From Saccoglossus kowalevskii (Eukaryota; Hemichordata; Enteropneusta; Harrimaniidae), in assembly GCF_000003605.2 (NCBI RefSeq), contig NW_003135357.1:43840-107839 (forward strand): a DNA stretch of 64,000 bases, given 5' to 3'. The notes below the pieces were generated by a model. That model saw only the letters and a list, made by a program, of their open reading frames with translations. It was not told the origin of the DNA and made no database searches. The position numbers were made by a program, and so were the translations under genes. Positions 24,530 through 37,100 of this stretch are shown here, piece after piece. Position 1 is the first letter of the stretch. Each line of letters opens with the position of its first letter.

Positions 24530-27500
24530 TTAAGGGTGTCGAGCATTGGCATTCCAACTCGCCAGTTTTACCACGTTTAGATTTGGTGCATATAGTTGCA
24601 TTTCCGACAGAAATTGGGTAATGAATGAGAAACGCATCGTGGAATCGAAGTTGATCTTGATCATGGTACGCTTTGCCCAGGGTGGGATCAGAGCTCCGAT
24701 CATAACGTATCGATTGTTATGAACGTTCACTTCGAAAGGTTCGGCGTCCCATTTCTTCATGCAACTACGAATCTGTTAGGAAGTTAGGAAATAAACACTG
24801 AATTAAGACGTACTAATTGTATTAATAGTCACAAAAACTATTATAGTTTACTGGTCCGGGCAGCAAATGTCATAGGTCATCCGTCAAAAGATTATTTGTG
24901 ATTAAAGAAAATACTATATGGATAGTCGTACATGTTGAAAGCGTAAGGTCATGTTTGATTTAAAAGCGGTGGCCATATAGTGTACAGTATTGTATACTAG
25001 TATTGGAAATACTGTATCCGATTGTCTCCCTGGATGCAAACAGTTTTAACATGCCCAGATGTGTGACCTTTGGGGTCATAATGCAGATGTTCTATCGACT
25101 ACTTACTTCACAGCAGCAGAAACAGTAGAAACAGAAACAGCATATCTTCGCCCATCTCGCACAGCAGCCTTTACTTCCGATTATCTCGGTTTTCGTGTTA
25201 GCACCACTGGACGCCTGTAGCTCTACGCTGAGAAATCCCTCGATGGGAAAAGTTGCGTACTGAAGATCATCACTGCATGACGTCTCCAGAGAATATCTGT
25301 TATGGTGTGATTTACTTTTCTGATTCGTATTATTTGGTGGCACTTTCTGTGAATTTTTCTCCACTTTGGAAAAGGAAACCTCTGTCGAGAAACATGCAAA
25401 TAGTCAGAGTAACTCTCTTTTAAATAAGACTGTCTTGACAGACGCAATGTATCATGTTTAATTCACTCATATCCCGGGGTAATTTCCGCAATTAATAAGG
25501 TAGTGTAGTACTACATACCTGCAGTATCCTCGTTCGAGAGGAGCAACAACCGGTGCGTAGTTAGATAGGCTCTCCCCTTACACATCGGAACTCTTGTTGG
25601 CACTGCCTTGCCGTTTTCATCCAGAAACTCGACGGATGTATAATAAATATATTGGCCATTTACTAACAGTGTCTCGTCTTTCATTAATAGATCTTGATAT
25701 AAGTGTAAAGCAAACAATAGGTATTAGTTGCGTTCGCACAAGCTCCTCAGTACGGGGTAAGAGGTCTAACATGAAAATCAAAGGGCGGCAGTCGTCACGC
25801 CGCGTCCTGTTCGATAGGGGACTCATAGCGACGTATACAACGCGTGTAAAATACATTGTTTATTTACATGAAATTCGAACACGCGCTGCGCGACGACCAC
25901 CGCGCTTTAACGTGAGCATATCCACATACACTTTTCTGGTGAAAAAATGGGCCGATGATGAGATTCTATTACCAGTTATTTTGTAATCCACACTCTCCGA
26001 ATATACATTGTTATAGTTTTATAACCATAACAATAACGTATAAAGCATCCTAGTTACTGTACCAAGTAATCCTAGTTAAAACTTGAGGACTGACGATTTT
26101 TGTATATTCTTAACAACATTGGGTGTTCTTTAGCTCGTGTTAAATGTGGCAATTGGGTATAGCCGATATGCAAACATATATTATTTGCTTAAATCTTAGT
26201 CCGTACTTGGCGTAAGTTTGAACACGACTATTACTAGTGACAAGAGGTCGATTATCTATGCATAGGATTACGCCTAGTTAAATTGTTACACGTGACGCTG
26301 CTGAACCTTGCAGTCACAGCGCCCTCACCGAATATTAGACACGAGCGACGAGGGCGCATGTAAGTCGATTTGCTTCTTTGAACAACTTGAATTAAAGATA
26401 ATATGCACACAATAACTCCTTAAATATTTTGAATAGGTATTTTGATCTGTAAAAATATGAAACCTGACGTGGTTTCTACATCAGTATTCCATGTATTCTT
26501 GAAATAACTATGGCGTTAAGAGAAGGACAAATAAAGAGGAACTCACGATCCATTATTGCTTCATGGCTCAGGTGGTCGTGCTGAGATTTGTAGTCATGAT
26601 AAGACAATGCGTAAGCTTCCCGGGCTGTTTGTTGAACACGTTCGTTTAACACTGATCTACTTTTGTGTCGCTTCATAATCTGTTTCAAGACCGCCTGTGA
26701 AACGGGGCTGATGACACCTTCGTTGAATTCAGGTGATATTGCATCCCGGGATGATTTAGGTTGCGTTGCTATGGTAGCACTTGTGAGCTGCAAAGTACGA
26801 ACATATGAATTCAATCGGCAAATTTTCGAAGCGTGTTAGATGTAAGTATCTAAATATATCTCGGAATGTACAATTTGTTTTCCTCGTGACTCTTTGGCGC
26901 TATAATTAATGAATGATTTAATTATTCAATAACCTAAATAATGAAATTTTAGAATGATTCATTCATTAGTAAGAATTTATTGAACTAGTCGACTAAAGGT
27001 CTTTTTGGTTGCTTAATTGATTGAATAGAATCGATATGCAGCACGGCAATATCACGGATAGACGACACCTTGCATCAATGAACACATTGTAAATACCTCT
27101 AGCTGATTTGACACTGGTGCTGTCGTTTTCTGTTTTGCTTTTAACTTTGGATTGCCACGCACACCATCGCCAAGTTCATCATTCAGCTTTGCCGCTACAA
27201 TGCCAAATTCTCCTTGGTGACCGGCACCACCTCTGTCCTGTCCACACGTTGATGCTCTAGCAAAAGGTATTTGAAATCCCTGGGAAAATGACAATCATAT
27301 CAGTGTTAGAACATCCAATTTTACATAAAAACGCTCAGTATAGAACAGAGTGGGCGATGGAATACAAAGTAATAACCTTGGGACATCATACATACGAAAA
27401 CAGTAACACGCCACTAAAACCTATTATCTCTAGGTTGTGGCATTTCTTCTTCAACAAAAAAACTCTTGCAGCTCTCTGCAAACCCGCGAAAAAGCAAAAC

Positions 27501-27545
27501 AGTGATTATTACATATGTTTTTATAATCGTCAGCTGTATAACAAT

Positions 27546-27597
<52 letters not shown>

Positions 27598-28372
27598 CGC
27601 GTTTAGTTCACAACATGGCAGTGCATTAGACATCGTGCTCGATGAACATTTAAGTTTAAAGAGCTGTATTCAGAAAGTGAGTTGGTATCTAATTATATGT
27701 AAAAAAAAAAGTATCAATACAAATATATAATTCGAGTTTATCTGTCAAAGTAAGCGGCGTCATATATATTGTTTGTTCTCACCTGGAACCAGAGTCCCCG
27801 GGACGAAAGGACCAGACGGAAGAACCTAAACGGGTGTGATAACAGCCCGGTCAATCCGTGACCAATCTCGGCAGTCACATAATGAGAGAATAGTCGATAT
27901 TACGTATCACATAACACATCCTTTACTTCTTACAGCGTTCTGGGTTCTATCAATGTAACGCGAATACGTTTTCTTTGTCCCTTTTGACATATAACGATTA
28001 ATGATAACAATCATTTCATATCATGGAGGCATTTAGCCAAGCAGTAAAAGACTTGGCGAAAAGCGTCACCAAATGTGAACCACGAATATTCAATATTACG
28101 TACCACGTGAAATTCTTTTACATTTTTGGCCGTTTTGATGCTCGCATCGCATAGATACGGCGCCAGGGAGATATTTATTCTATCAGGGATTGACCATTAA
28201 AATTAAAATTTAGCAAAATTATTAAATGTATATTTACGAAAAAAATGAGGCACATTTAATAAAATAAAAGCAATATCACCCTGAAAAAAAAATCCGAAGA
28301 ACAAAGTAATTTAGATGTATTTACCATCCCGCCACCCATGTTTTCAGTTGGTGAAGGCAATGTTTTCTTCAT
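24530..28372 (-). CDS. Tandem family copy 2: PH/GRAM-like, cysteine-anchored protein
   Basis: Exons 2-6 are well supported: 27279-27097, 26787-26547, 25692-25519, 25381-25107, 24772-24530 (TAA), 371 residues. Exon lengths of 241 and 174 nt equal those in copy 1 and all phases agree. Exon 1 is tentative: 28372-28325 would add 16 residues ending GGGM before a GTAAAT donor in the right phase; an in-frame ATG at 28450 could lengthen it. Landmarks are YIYYTSVEFLDENG, KGRAYLTTHRLLLLS, TFPIEGFLSVELQ, the cysteine run CCFCFYCFCCCE and IGALIPPWAKRTM. Exon 2 begins GFQIP, close to GFHIP in copy 1, but is glycine-rich afterwards. The intron between exons 3 and 4 carries a MITE. Confidence 0.8.
25782..25906. 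mobile_element. TTAA-type MITE, diverged copy 3
   Basis: The left end AGGGCGGCAGTCGTCACGC follows TCAA (25778-25781). The right end, inverted, reads AGCGCGGTGGTCGTCGCGC and is followed by TTAA (25907-25910). The ends resemble those of the elements at 5268 and 12178, but the 125-bp interior differs. It lies in the intron between exons 3 and 4 of family copy 2. The longer open frames crossing it are chance. Confidence 0.5.
27546..27597. repeat. (AAC)n microsatellite
   Basis: About 17 uninterrupted AAC/CAA units. They create open frames rich in Asn (plus strand) and Cys (minus strand) that are not genes. The repeat is in the first intron of family copy 2. Confidence 0.95.
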
Positions 28373-28994
28373 AAAGTCAGCACATTGATTTATATTTATA
28401 TTTATATCTACAACTTGTTCACCTGAAACCAGTAACTTCAACGTCTTCAAGTTATTAAAGTAGCCGGCATATCTATGCGTGGGAGGTAAAAGAAAGAGAG
28501 GGTATATTTCCGAGGGTTAACTCCGCCTAATTTCTTTACGTTTTTTGAAAGTATAATATTGAACTGTAAATAACCGCCCCAAAAAGTTGTTGTTTTAAAT
28601 TTGACCCCGCCCTCGCCGCGCAAAATCCACAGGTTATTCTCGCAAACTTTACAACGCGTGGTGCGGAAAAGATGCGCAAAGCCCCTCAGCCAAAATGAAT
28701 TCTGGGGCATTATATATGTCATGCTTAAAATAAAAGCACAAAAGCGAGGACGTCCATGATAGTCAGGTCGACCAATACAAATATTTGGTGAAGCGTCCCG
28801 GGCTGCGTCGGGCAGGTCGCTGGAGCCCTGAATTTGCCAAGCTGGGAAGACTTAAAAGGCTAAAGGGTGTATTTTGTGATAATCATAAATGTAATATTCA
28901 TTATTTTGACAACAGATACTATGGCTATGATTGGTCACGGATAGACCCATCTCAGTGCACATCATTTATAGACGATTGGCTTCATGTTCGTGTA

Positions 28995-29028
28995 ACCACG
29001 GTCACTAATCTCTTTTAGTAACCGTGGT
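28995..29028. repeat. Imperfect 14-bp hairpin
   Basis: ACCACGGTCACTAA pairs with TTAGTAACCGTGGT across a 6-base loop, with a single mismatch. No open reading context or known motif was recognised. Confidence 0.55.
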
Positions 29029-29659
29029 ATAACAGATAAAACCCGATTATTTGCTATTTTCTAATTAGGAGAGACATCTACAGAAGGAGTAAACAGGCGC
29101 GTATTGATATTTATTTTACTGAAGTTCAAAACGCTCATAGGTAAAGCATGCGTTATGCGATACTGATCTTATTTGTTCTGGGTCATTACGCAGTGGCCGC
29201 GATTGGCTACTGAAACCGGTCCGTCTGTCCCTGGTCCTTCGCGGTTCCCCGTTTTAGTGAGCACCTGCGCAATTATCTAAGAGTGGTCGCCGACATGCAC
29301 GGTCTTTATGAGCGGTTCTGAAATGCATCATGGTGTATCCTTCTATGTTTACACGCCACCGAGTCAACACAATACACTGTCCAATACAATACAGACATCA
29401 GGTTATGGCGCCTATCGCGATCGGAATTCAGTATTAATACGTTCAGTAGAAACAAATAAAATAATCAACATTTGAATTGGAATGTTAAAATCCCTCACCG
29501 TGATGTCCATAACGACATTATTAGTCAGAATTTCGCATACACAAAACCAGATTATCACACCTTGTACCGTATAGTAGTAGACTTACCATTTTTGAGTCTT
29601 GGCCTTCATTTCTGTACGGAAGTGAAGGCCTGTCCTGTACGTTCTCGTAGAATCCACGC

Positions 29660-31345
29660 TGGTTGTAAAACGAGGGATTGTGAACCATGCTTTTGTATGA
29701 TGAATTTGTAACACGTTCAATGTTAGGCTAGTGCCGTCGTGTGAATTGCTTGTTGTGGTAGAGGTGCACTAGGTGTGGTGTCTCGGGTCACTGGTGTATA
29801 AAAGTAAGTATGTTCCCAATTGTTATGTAAAGAAATGTACTCGAGCGCAGTTCAACAATATGTCTTAGTCCTTTCTCGTACAATTTTAATAAATACGTAA
29901 TTTATTCTGCATGTTACAGTAAATTGGAATCTGCTAATGGGCCGGGAACGACCGACGGGTGTTGGTAATTGGAATTAACTAACTGCATCCACTTTGCTCA
30001 CTGAATGTTAAAGCTGCAATAGCTTCGATTTCAAGCATTTAAAAAAAATATATAATCAAATAAAGATGACCTAATCTCACCGAAATATTGTTTTAGACAC
30101 AATCGGTATGGGAAAAGAACCCTGCACATGGCTAATATCACGTGAAATGCGATGTGAAAACTAAGGGTTGAGTAAATAAGCTTATTTTTACTGCACGACA
30201 CTCACAATTATGGGAAATAACACATAAAATCGTCTGTGGGAGGCCCTCAGAGAGAGAGAGAGACTTAGCTACTCAAGGTCGCGAAGTATTTGACATTTTG
30301 CCTAGGCCCCCCGGTAAAGTTGACATCTTGTACAGTAAAATTGGATTTCAATAGATCGCGCCCTCTGGAGACCCGGACACAACCTCGCGGCGGCCATGAC
30401 CCAAATTTTTAAATCATCGACATTCTATCCGGATGCGCCCGAAGTTGAAGTCAAAGTTCAGCGTTCTTATGATGTAGTTGTTACCTTGACGGCTTTACAA
30501 CAGTATCCGGCAATACGCGAAACAATAGTCAACCGGTGTTATGACGTTTTGAGAGGGCGATACCATTTCGAGTTCAAAAATGAAATCGCTTGAACATTGT
30601 AGCAGACTTTCGGCTTTTCACACGTCACTCGAGATCCCGCAGTGTGCGGAAAATCACCTATTCCACGTCTTCCGAGTGTAATCGGTCGCATAGTCACAAC
30701 TGTTGGTCGATATTTTGTCGCCGTGAATTAAACATGTCTCATTGTTCGCGTTCAGCCGACCGACTCTTTAAAACTGCTGATCAACAAAGAACCGGCCGAC
30801 TACAGACGGTCGTGTACTTTCACTTTAAAACTAGATTAAACACATACAATAACGAAACATATCTCACGGTACATCAGATAAGGTTGCCAAGGCGGTCTCG
30901 TGAACCCAAAAGTGAGCACCGATTGGACGTTGACCATCATGTCAAGACAATCGCTGACGAACCGCGAAAACATAATTTTCCGAAAATCGGCATTTCGCAT
31001 ATGCACACATGGCGTGCAACGTAAAACGAGGGGTTGTGAACCGTACTTCGGCATGAATTCATAACACGTTCGATGGTGGGCTGGTTCTGTGGTGTGAATT
31101 GCTTGTTGTTATAGAGGTCGACTTGAAAGTGCGCTTGGTGTGGTGTTTCGGCTCACTTGTTATGTAAAGAAATGTATTTTTCTAGCGCAGTTGAACAGCA
31201 TATGATGTTGTTCTTTGTCGTACTATTTCAATAAATACGTGATTTATTATACGTGCTACAGTAATTTAAAATGGAACCTACTAATGGGCTGGGGAACGAC
31301 CGACGGGTGTTGGTAATTACATTAACTAACGGAATCCATGTCACA
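29660..31345 (+). repeat. Pair of diverged direct repeats (about 330 bp, unit B)
   Basis: The segment at about 29660-29995 recurs at about 31015-31345. Shared words include GTGTGAATTGCTTGTTGT, TTATGTAAAGAAATGTA, AATAAATACG and GAACGACCGACGGGTGTTGG. The copies differ by many substitutions and short indels, so the duplication is old. Each contains an AATAAA and ends near ATTAACTAAC. They may be the ends or internal units of a transposon, or an old tandem repeat. Confidence 0.6.
30358..30371 (-). promoter_or_regulatory. CTCF-like motif
   Basis: The minus strand reads TCTCCAGAGGGCGC, matching 12 of 14 positions of the CTCF core CCASYAGRKGGCRS. It is a sequence match only; occupancy is unknown. 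Confidence 0.3.
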
Positions 31346-31655
31346 TTAGTGATTGTTAAAATAATTAACCTACAGCCACAGCTGTCACGAGTTATTGAAA
31401 CAACAACCATGATAGACATTGTATACTAAAACTTTCTCGATTACAATTAAATCTTGACACAACGCATACACGAACGAAACACATCTTAAATCTGGTAAGG
31501 TTGCCAAGGCGACTACGTCACCCAACAGGGACCACTGTTCGAAAGTTGGGAATTACGTCAAGACAATAGTTTCCTGGGATAAGTTTTCAGAACTCGAAAA
31601 TATGGCATTTCTCATACGTGTGCATATCTGGATATGGGGTGCAACGTAAACATGC
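30838..31655 (+). repeat. Second pair of direct repeats (about 190 bp, unit A)
   Basis: 30838-31025 recurs at about 31462-31655. Shared words include AAGGTTGCCAAGGCG, GTCAAGACAAT, GGCATTTC and GTGCAACGTAAA. The order across the region is B, A, B, A', which suggests a tandem array whose first A unit is lost or unrecognisable. Confidence 0.5.
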
Positions 31656-32412
31656 ACACCTGGTGGTCGCTTTGAGAAATAAAGACTGTTGAGAAATGTT
31701 GGAATTTGTATAATCGATAAATTGAGTGATTCACACTGCTGAAACACGGTTACTAAAAAAAGTATCCGTGGCGGAAAACAGCATTCACTGTTTGTAGTTT
31801 GCAGTTTTTTTTTCAGCAAACAATGTTATGTATGCTATTGGGTGATGTGAAACTTGTTATAATAGATAAAATAAAATATTGCATACTTCAAATATAAGAG
31901 TTGTTATTTTGTAAGAGAGCGGGTGTGAGTGGTGTATGGTAGATGTATTTGTGCATGGTGGATGTCTGTTCGATGTGATAAAATAAATAACACATGGTTA
32001 TTCGGGCAATATCACGATTTGTTGTCTGCCCTCGGCTGTTGGCCATGACCATATCACGGTCATAACCACCATCCCTTGGACAGGCAATAACTCGCCATAT
32101 TACCCCCATAAACATGTGTTATTATTTAATTAATGGTAATGTTACTCGCATTTACAAACTACCCACCATAAATATTCTACAGAAATCGGCCGTACTATAT
32201 TTTCACACACTCGTGCTAAAAAACAAACGTACTTGTATCATATATTTCTAATAAGTAAATGAAAATCCCATTCTTTCATTGATAAAATGCGAAATAAATC
32301 ATGGGAAAAGACAATTTGGTCACGTGTTTGCCAGTTCTAATCGCATACGCATCAATGTATATACATGTAGGATTTACATTCTTATTATTTCCTTGATCTT
32401 CTTTTTGAGCTT

Positions 32413-32445
32413 CGCAACGCAACGCAACGCAACGGAACGCAACGC
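32413..32445. repeat. (CGCAA)n microsatellite
   Basis: Six to seven CGCAA units with one interruption (GGAACG). Confidence 0.85.
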
Positions 32446-34137
32446 TTCAGTTGCAATTTTCTATGTGATCGAATTACTAAAATACTAATAATAATATATC
32501 TTATCAAAAAAGCGCAATGCCACGAAATTGGGTGTAAAATGTTGCCGACTGACTCATGGCTACGCAATTGCGCCACCAACGGCAAACTTAGCCTAAATTC
32601 GGTAAATCGTACAGCCATCAATTCGTGCAATAGAATGTGTCACTATTTAAGTTTACGCCCTGCTTGGTGATGGCCATCTTTGTGTATATACTACAAGCAT
32701 ATTACTCTTACGCAACTTCGAAAAACCGATCGTTACAAGCGACGGCATTGGCGTTTTGTTCACAAAGTGCCAACCAACTTAACGGACTCGGTGATATCTG
32801 GAAACTGCAGTTGCTGTAGAATGATTCATAAAATCTAATAAATGGCAGTGAATATATTATTAACTTTAATATATGTTGCAGACTCATGTACCAATAACAT
32901 TAAGTGATACATAAACATTAATGACACGTGACCGATAATACATTACAATGAATAATAATTACAATATATTAGAATAAATTAAAGTTCATGTTTGTCGATG
33001 GTCTAAATATGTAAAACAACATTGCATAATTGATAGTTGATCATGTAGTCCAAGTATACATTCTCTAGGTCGGCCACTATTTTAAAACTCAATCTGCCAC
33101 CTTTCGCGAGTCTGTATTCCATTCAGATGAGCTGAATAATCATATAACTAATCAACTACAGTGGGAAATCTTAGGGAGAGTTCTGGTTTTCAGAAAAAGA
33201 AATAATTATATTAAAAATACATTTTTGTGGACAGCGTTGTAATAAATTGGCTACACACAATTAAATAAGATTGTCATAGGTATACTTAATGCTTTTTTAT
33301 TGCCATGTGAAGTTCATCTGAATTACAGTTAAGCTTTCTTTCTACTTTAGAACACTTTACGAATGACAATATGATTTGATAATAATGGCAACAAATCATT
33401 AATACATTTGAACTTTTATTATGTTAGTATGTGTACTCGCATGTACACATCCATCATCGAATAGTATGTAATATATTATCCGATTGGAAAACACATATAT
33501 GTGTGTTCTCTTGGCATGAGATATTTTTTTAAAACTACTAGTGACAACACGTCACAGACGGAAATCCGATAAATTAAGATTTAAAATCTAACATGATAAT
33601 CTAGAGACAAAAATTTATCTTTGGGTCCGTGATAAAAAATAAGCAACGTTGCCAAAACGTAAATAACCACATTGTATTTGGTATAATTATGATAGTTCAA
33701 ACACATATTATATTGTAGGATAACAAGTAAGGTCATTTTTCTTCAACAGCAATGTACTGAAGTGAAACACGTACACATAAGCATTATCCAAATAATCCAA
33801 CAATCAAAACACATTCTCGATTAAGGCCTTTAAATTTGCAAAGGGAAACAAAACAAAACGTGGATTAATAATGCTATAACCGCCGTATGATTACATAATG
33901 GAATGACGCAGCTACCAATCCAAGGTGGTTTCTTTTGAAATGGAGGCCACACTTCTGTCGGACAATTGAAACCAAATCAAAAAAGCTGACATATTATGAA
34001 AGACGATCACTATACTGTGATCATTGTCAAATTGATTACTGTGTAGATTACTGCGTAAATTACTGTGGATATTAAATGCCTGTCTTTCAAGAAGGTTATT
34101 ACCAAGGACCACAGACTTTTGATATGTAAATTTTAGG

Positions 34138-37100
34138 TCAGTTTTTGTAAGTATCCCAACTACCCGGTTTTAATTTATTCAAGTTAGGTGCGTGTCTTTG
34201 CACTTCTGACAGAAAAGTGTTGACGAATGACAATCGCATAGTGGGGTCAAAATATAACGTCACCATGGTACGTTTACCCCAAGGGGGCATCAACGTTCCG
34301 ATGGTAACATGTCTGTTGTTATGGCCCGATATCTCGTACGGTGTTGCATCCCAACTCTTCATACAGGAAAGAATCTAAGAATCAATAAATAAACAAAATA
34401 TAATATAAAGAAACTGAAATGTTTAAGGAAAGGCAAGTTGCAGACTCTATAGTAAATGGCGTTGTCACGTTTGTACGACATAATGTGCCTATCACAGCAA
34501 AACATATCCACTAGTTCACATTATGAGGGTATTAACGAATACAATATTGCAGTTAACTATGTATGAATGACTGCTAATCTACCAACCTCACAGCAACACA
34601 AGCAATGTAGGCAGGGACACAGTGTATCACAACATTCACTGCAATCACCTTTACTGCCTTCGATAGTGGTCTTGGAAGTAACTCCCATCGACGAATGCAG
34701 TTCGACACTTTGGAAACCATCAATTGGGAGAGTGGTATAGTTCAGAACGTCACTGCAAAATGTCTCCAGAAAATACCTTTTAGGTTTTTTCTTAAGTTCT
34801 TCAGGCTTCGTGAGTATAGTACCTGTAACAAAGAGTAAGAGTGTTTTGCTATTAAATATTGATGTCTGTTAAATTATCAAACCAATTTGTGGAATGAGCA
34901 TATATATTGAGTCGTTCTAAGCAAGTGCTAATTTAACACTAGCTTGGCGATTTCAATATCAACGAACGATTAATGAAGAAATGTTAAATTGAAAAAGATA
35001 GGTACATTATTCATATTATATCCACATGGCTTTTTGGATGAATGTTAATACATGTTATTATACATCTGTCGCCGTAACGCCATAAGTTACAGCGTGACGT
35101 AATTTTGCGGTATTGCACCGCGTATTTTCATCCTACCATATTAGGAAACGTGAATTCCAAATATGAAACGATTATGCGCGTAAGTGCCCTGCAATAATAA
35201 AAAGGAAACATGGCTGCACCCAGGGTTTAACCGGAACNNNNNNNNNNNNNNNNNNNNNNNNNNNNNNNNNNNNNNNNNNNNNNNNNNGTTTTGGATTTGG
35301 GCCTTGCTATGATGTATTCCTGGGAGGAAAAGATCTTTAATAATAAGGTTAATACGAGGATACTGCAATATATGCACGAAGACAGTACAGCGGGAGTATC
35401 GAACGATCCACAGCAGAGGGCGATGCGACGACGTACTGTCTGAATAATAACCTCATAGTATCACCTGCAGTGTCTTCAGCCGACAACAATAGCAGTCTTC
35501 GCGTAGTAAGAAATGCTCTTCCTTTAGTCATATCATTTTTTCCTGGGATCTCATTCCCGTCCTCATCGTGAAATGTAACATGCGTGTAATAAATGTATTC
35601 ATTATTCACTAAAACTCTCTCGTTTTCGATAAGCAGACCTGTGAGTAATAGAATACAAATACAATTAACGACGACAAACTGTAATGAGTGCTTTACCATC
35701 ACGTTCACACACTCCTTCCTAATTACAATATTTATGTGAAGAGAACCCTGAACAAAAACGTAATCGATAGTTTATTAATAAAAGTTTAAAATACTTGTAT
35801 GTCATATACCGCTCATAAATACTTCTGTGAATACAATGTTAAGGAGTGTAGTAGAGGTTACCAGGAAGTAAAATTTACACAAAATATTTCGTAAATTTTC
35901 TTTTAACCTTATCAAAATATATATTTCATTAACGCTCATAATTTACACTAATTAAAAATCGATGCATATGTTACGTTGGATGAAACTTGGTTATGTGACT
36001 GAATCAAATCCTTCATTGAAGATTCCAATGGTTACTGTGTATTTTGCTTAAATTTTTTGTATATTTTTTGTGTTTTCACCAAAATATGTACTACATTCTA
36101 AGAGCACTTTGTTGTTTTACTTTTATTATTTGCTTATCTTTGATTTTAACTTATATTGATCTTTTGGTTTATTAGGTACTGTTTACAATATTACTTTCTA
36201 TGCGAAACTGGTCTGTAAGTTGGTAAGTTGCCAGAAGTACGTTGGTCGCTGGACTCGTTCACTGTGATGTTGGCTGGTTTGATGCGTTAGTAAGGTGTAT
36301 TTCTAAAATGTCAGAAGACATTTGTTGGTTTGTTGTGATGGTTCGATGCTTAGTAAGATGTACTGTGATTACAAACCAATATTCTGTCTATATCTCGTGA
36401 CAATCGCATTCATACTCACTGTCGATAAGATCTTCGTAACTCAAGTTGTCATGCTGAGTTTGGTAATTGCGGAAAGCTCCTTTATACATCTCTCGTGCAT
36501 TCTCTTTAACACACTCTTGTAACACCTTGTAACTTTTATGCTGCCTCATCACTGCTTGGATAACATTTTGTGACTTTGGATCTAGCATGCTGTCATCAAA
36601 CTGGGATGGTATGGTAGCTAGAGCTCCTTTGGGTTGACTTGTAACAGCCGCCGCTGACGATTTCACTTTCTGATTCAAAGAACAATGGTGATGAAAATAA
36701 ATCGATGTAAGAAACTCAAATTGTTGATGCTGATGTGATAGGGTCATCTCACCACACTAGTACACTAACCGAGGACGTATGCTAATGTGGATAATATGGA
36801 GTAGGAGGTCATTATTGAGAGGATAGAATGTAACTCGTTTTTTGTTTGTTGTACTTGTATATGAAGGTGGCACAGACACATAATGTGACATTTAGACATG
36901 AATATTGTAGACCTTGGTATGTTCTTCTTTCTTTACATCTCTGTCATAATATTCTAGAAGATCTTTAGGTTCTTCAACTATTATATCTTCTTTTGACGTC
37001 AACATCGACGTGTGCACCTAAGACAGAAACATGAATAATTGAATTATAACGCTCAATAATATGTGCTATTATGAACCATATACTTCTCCTTAAGACATTG

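Larger units (their letters stand above)
28451..32840. other. Intergenic DNA with diverged repeats, upstream of copy 2
   Basis: No gene is supported; the 144-codon plus-strand frame at 30590-31024 lies across repeat copies and lacks family resemblance. The interval holds a hairpin (28995-29028), two kinds of dispersed repeat unit (listed separately), an insulator-like motif (30358) and a pentanucleotide microsatellite (32413). Confidence 0.5.

Noticed and set aside
27288-27633. Open frames rich in Asn (+) and Cys (-)
   Set aside because: Both are translations of the (AAC)n microsatellite at 27546-27597.
30590-31024. 144-codon plus-strand frame
   Set aside because: It overlaps repeat unit A; the other copy of the unit (31462-31655) does not keep the frame open.
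35141-35377. Open frame crossing the first N gap (and similar ones at 52110-52627)
   Set aside because: Readings through N have no meaning.
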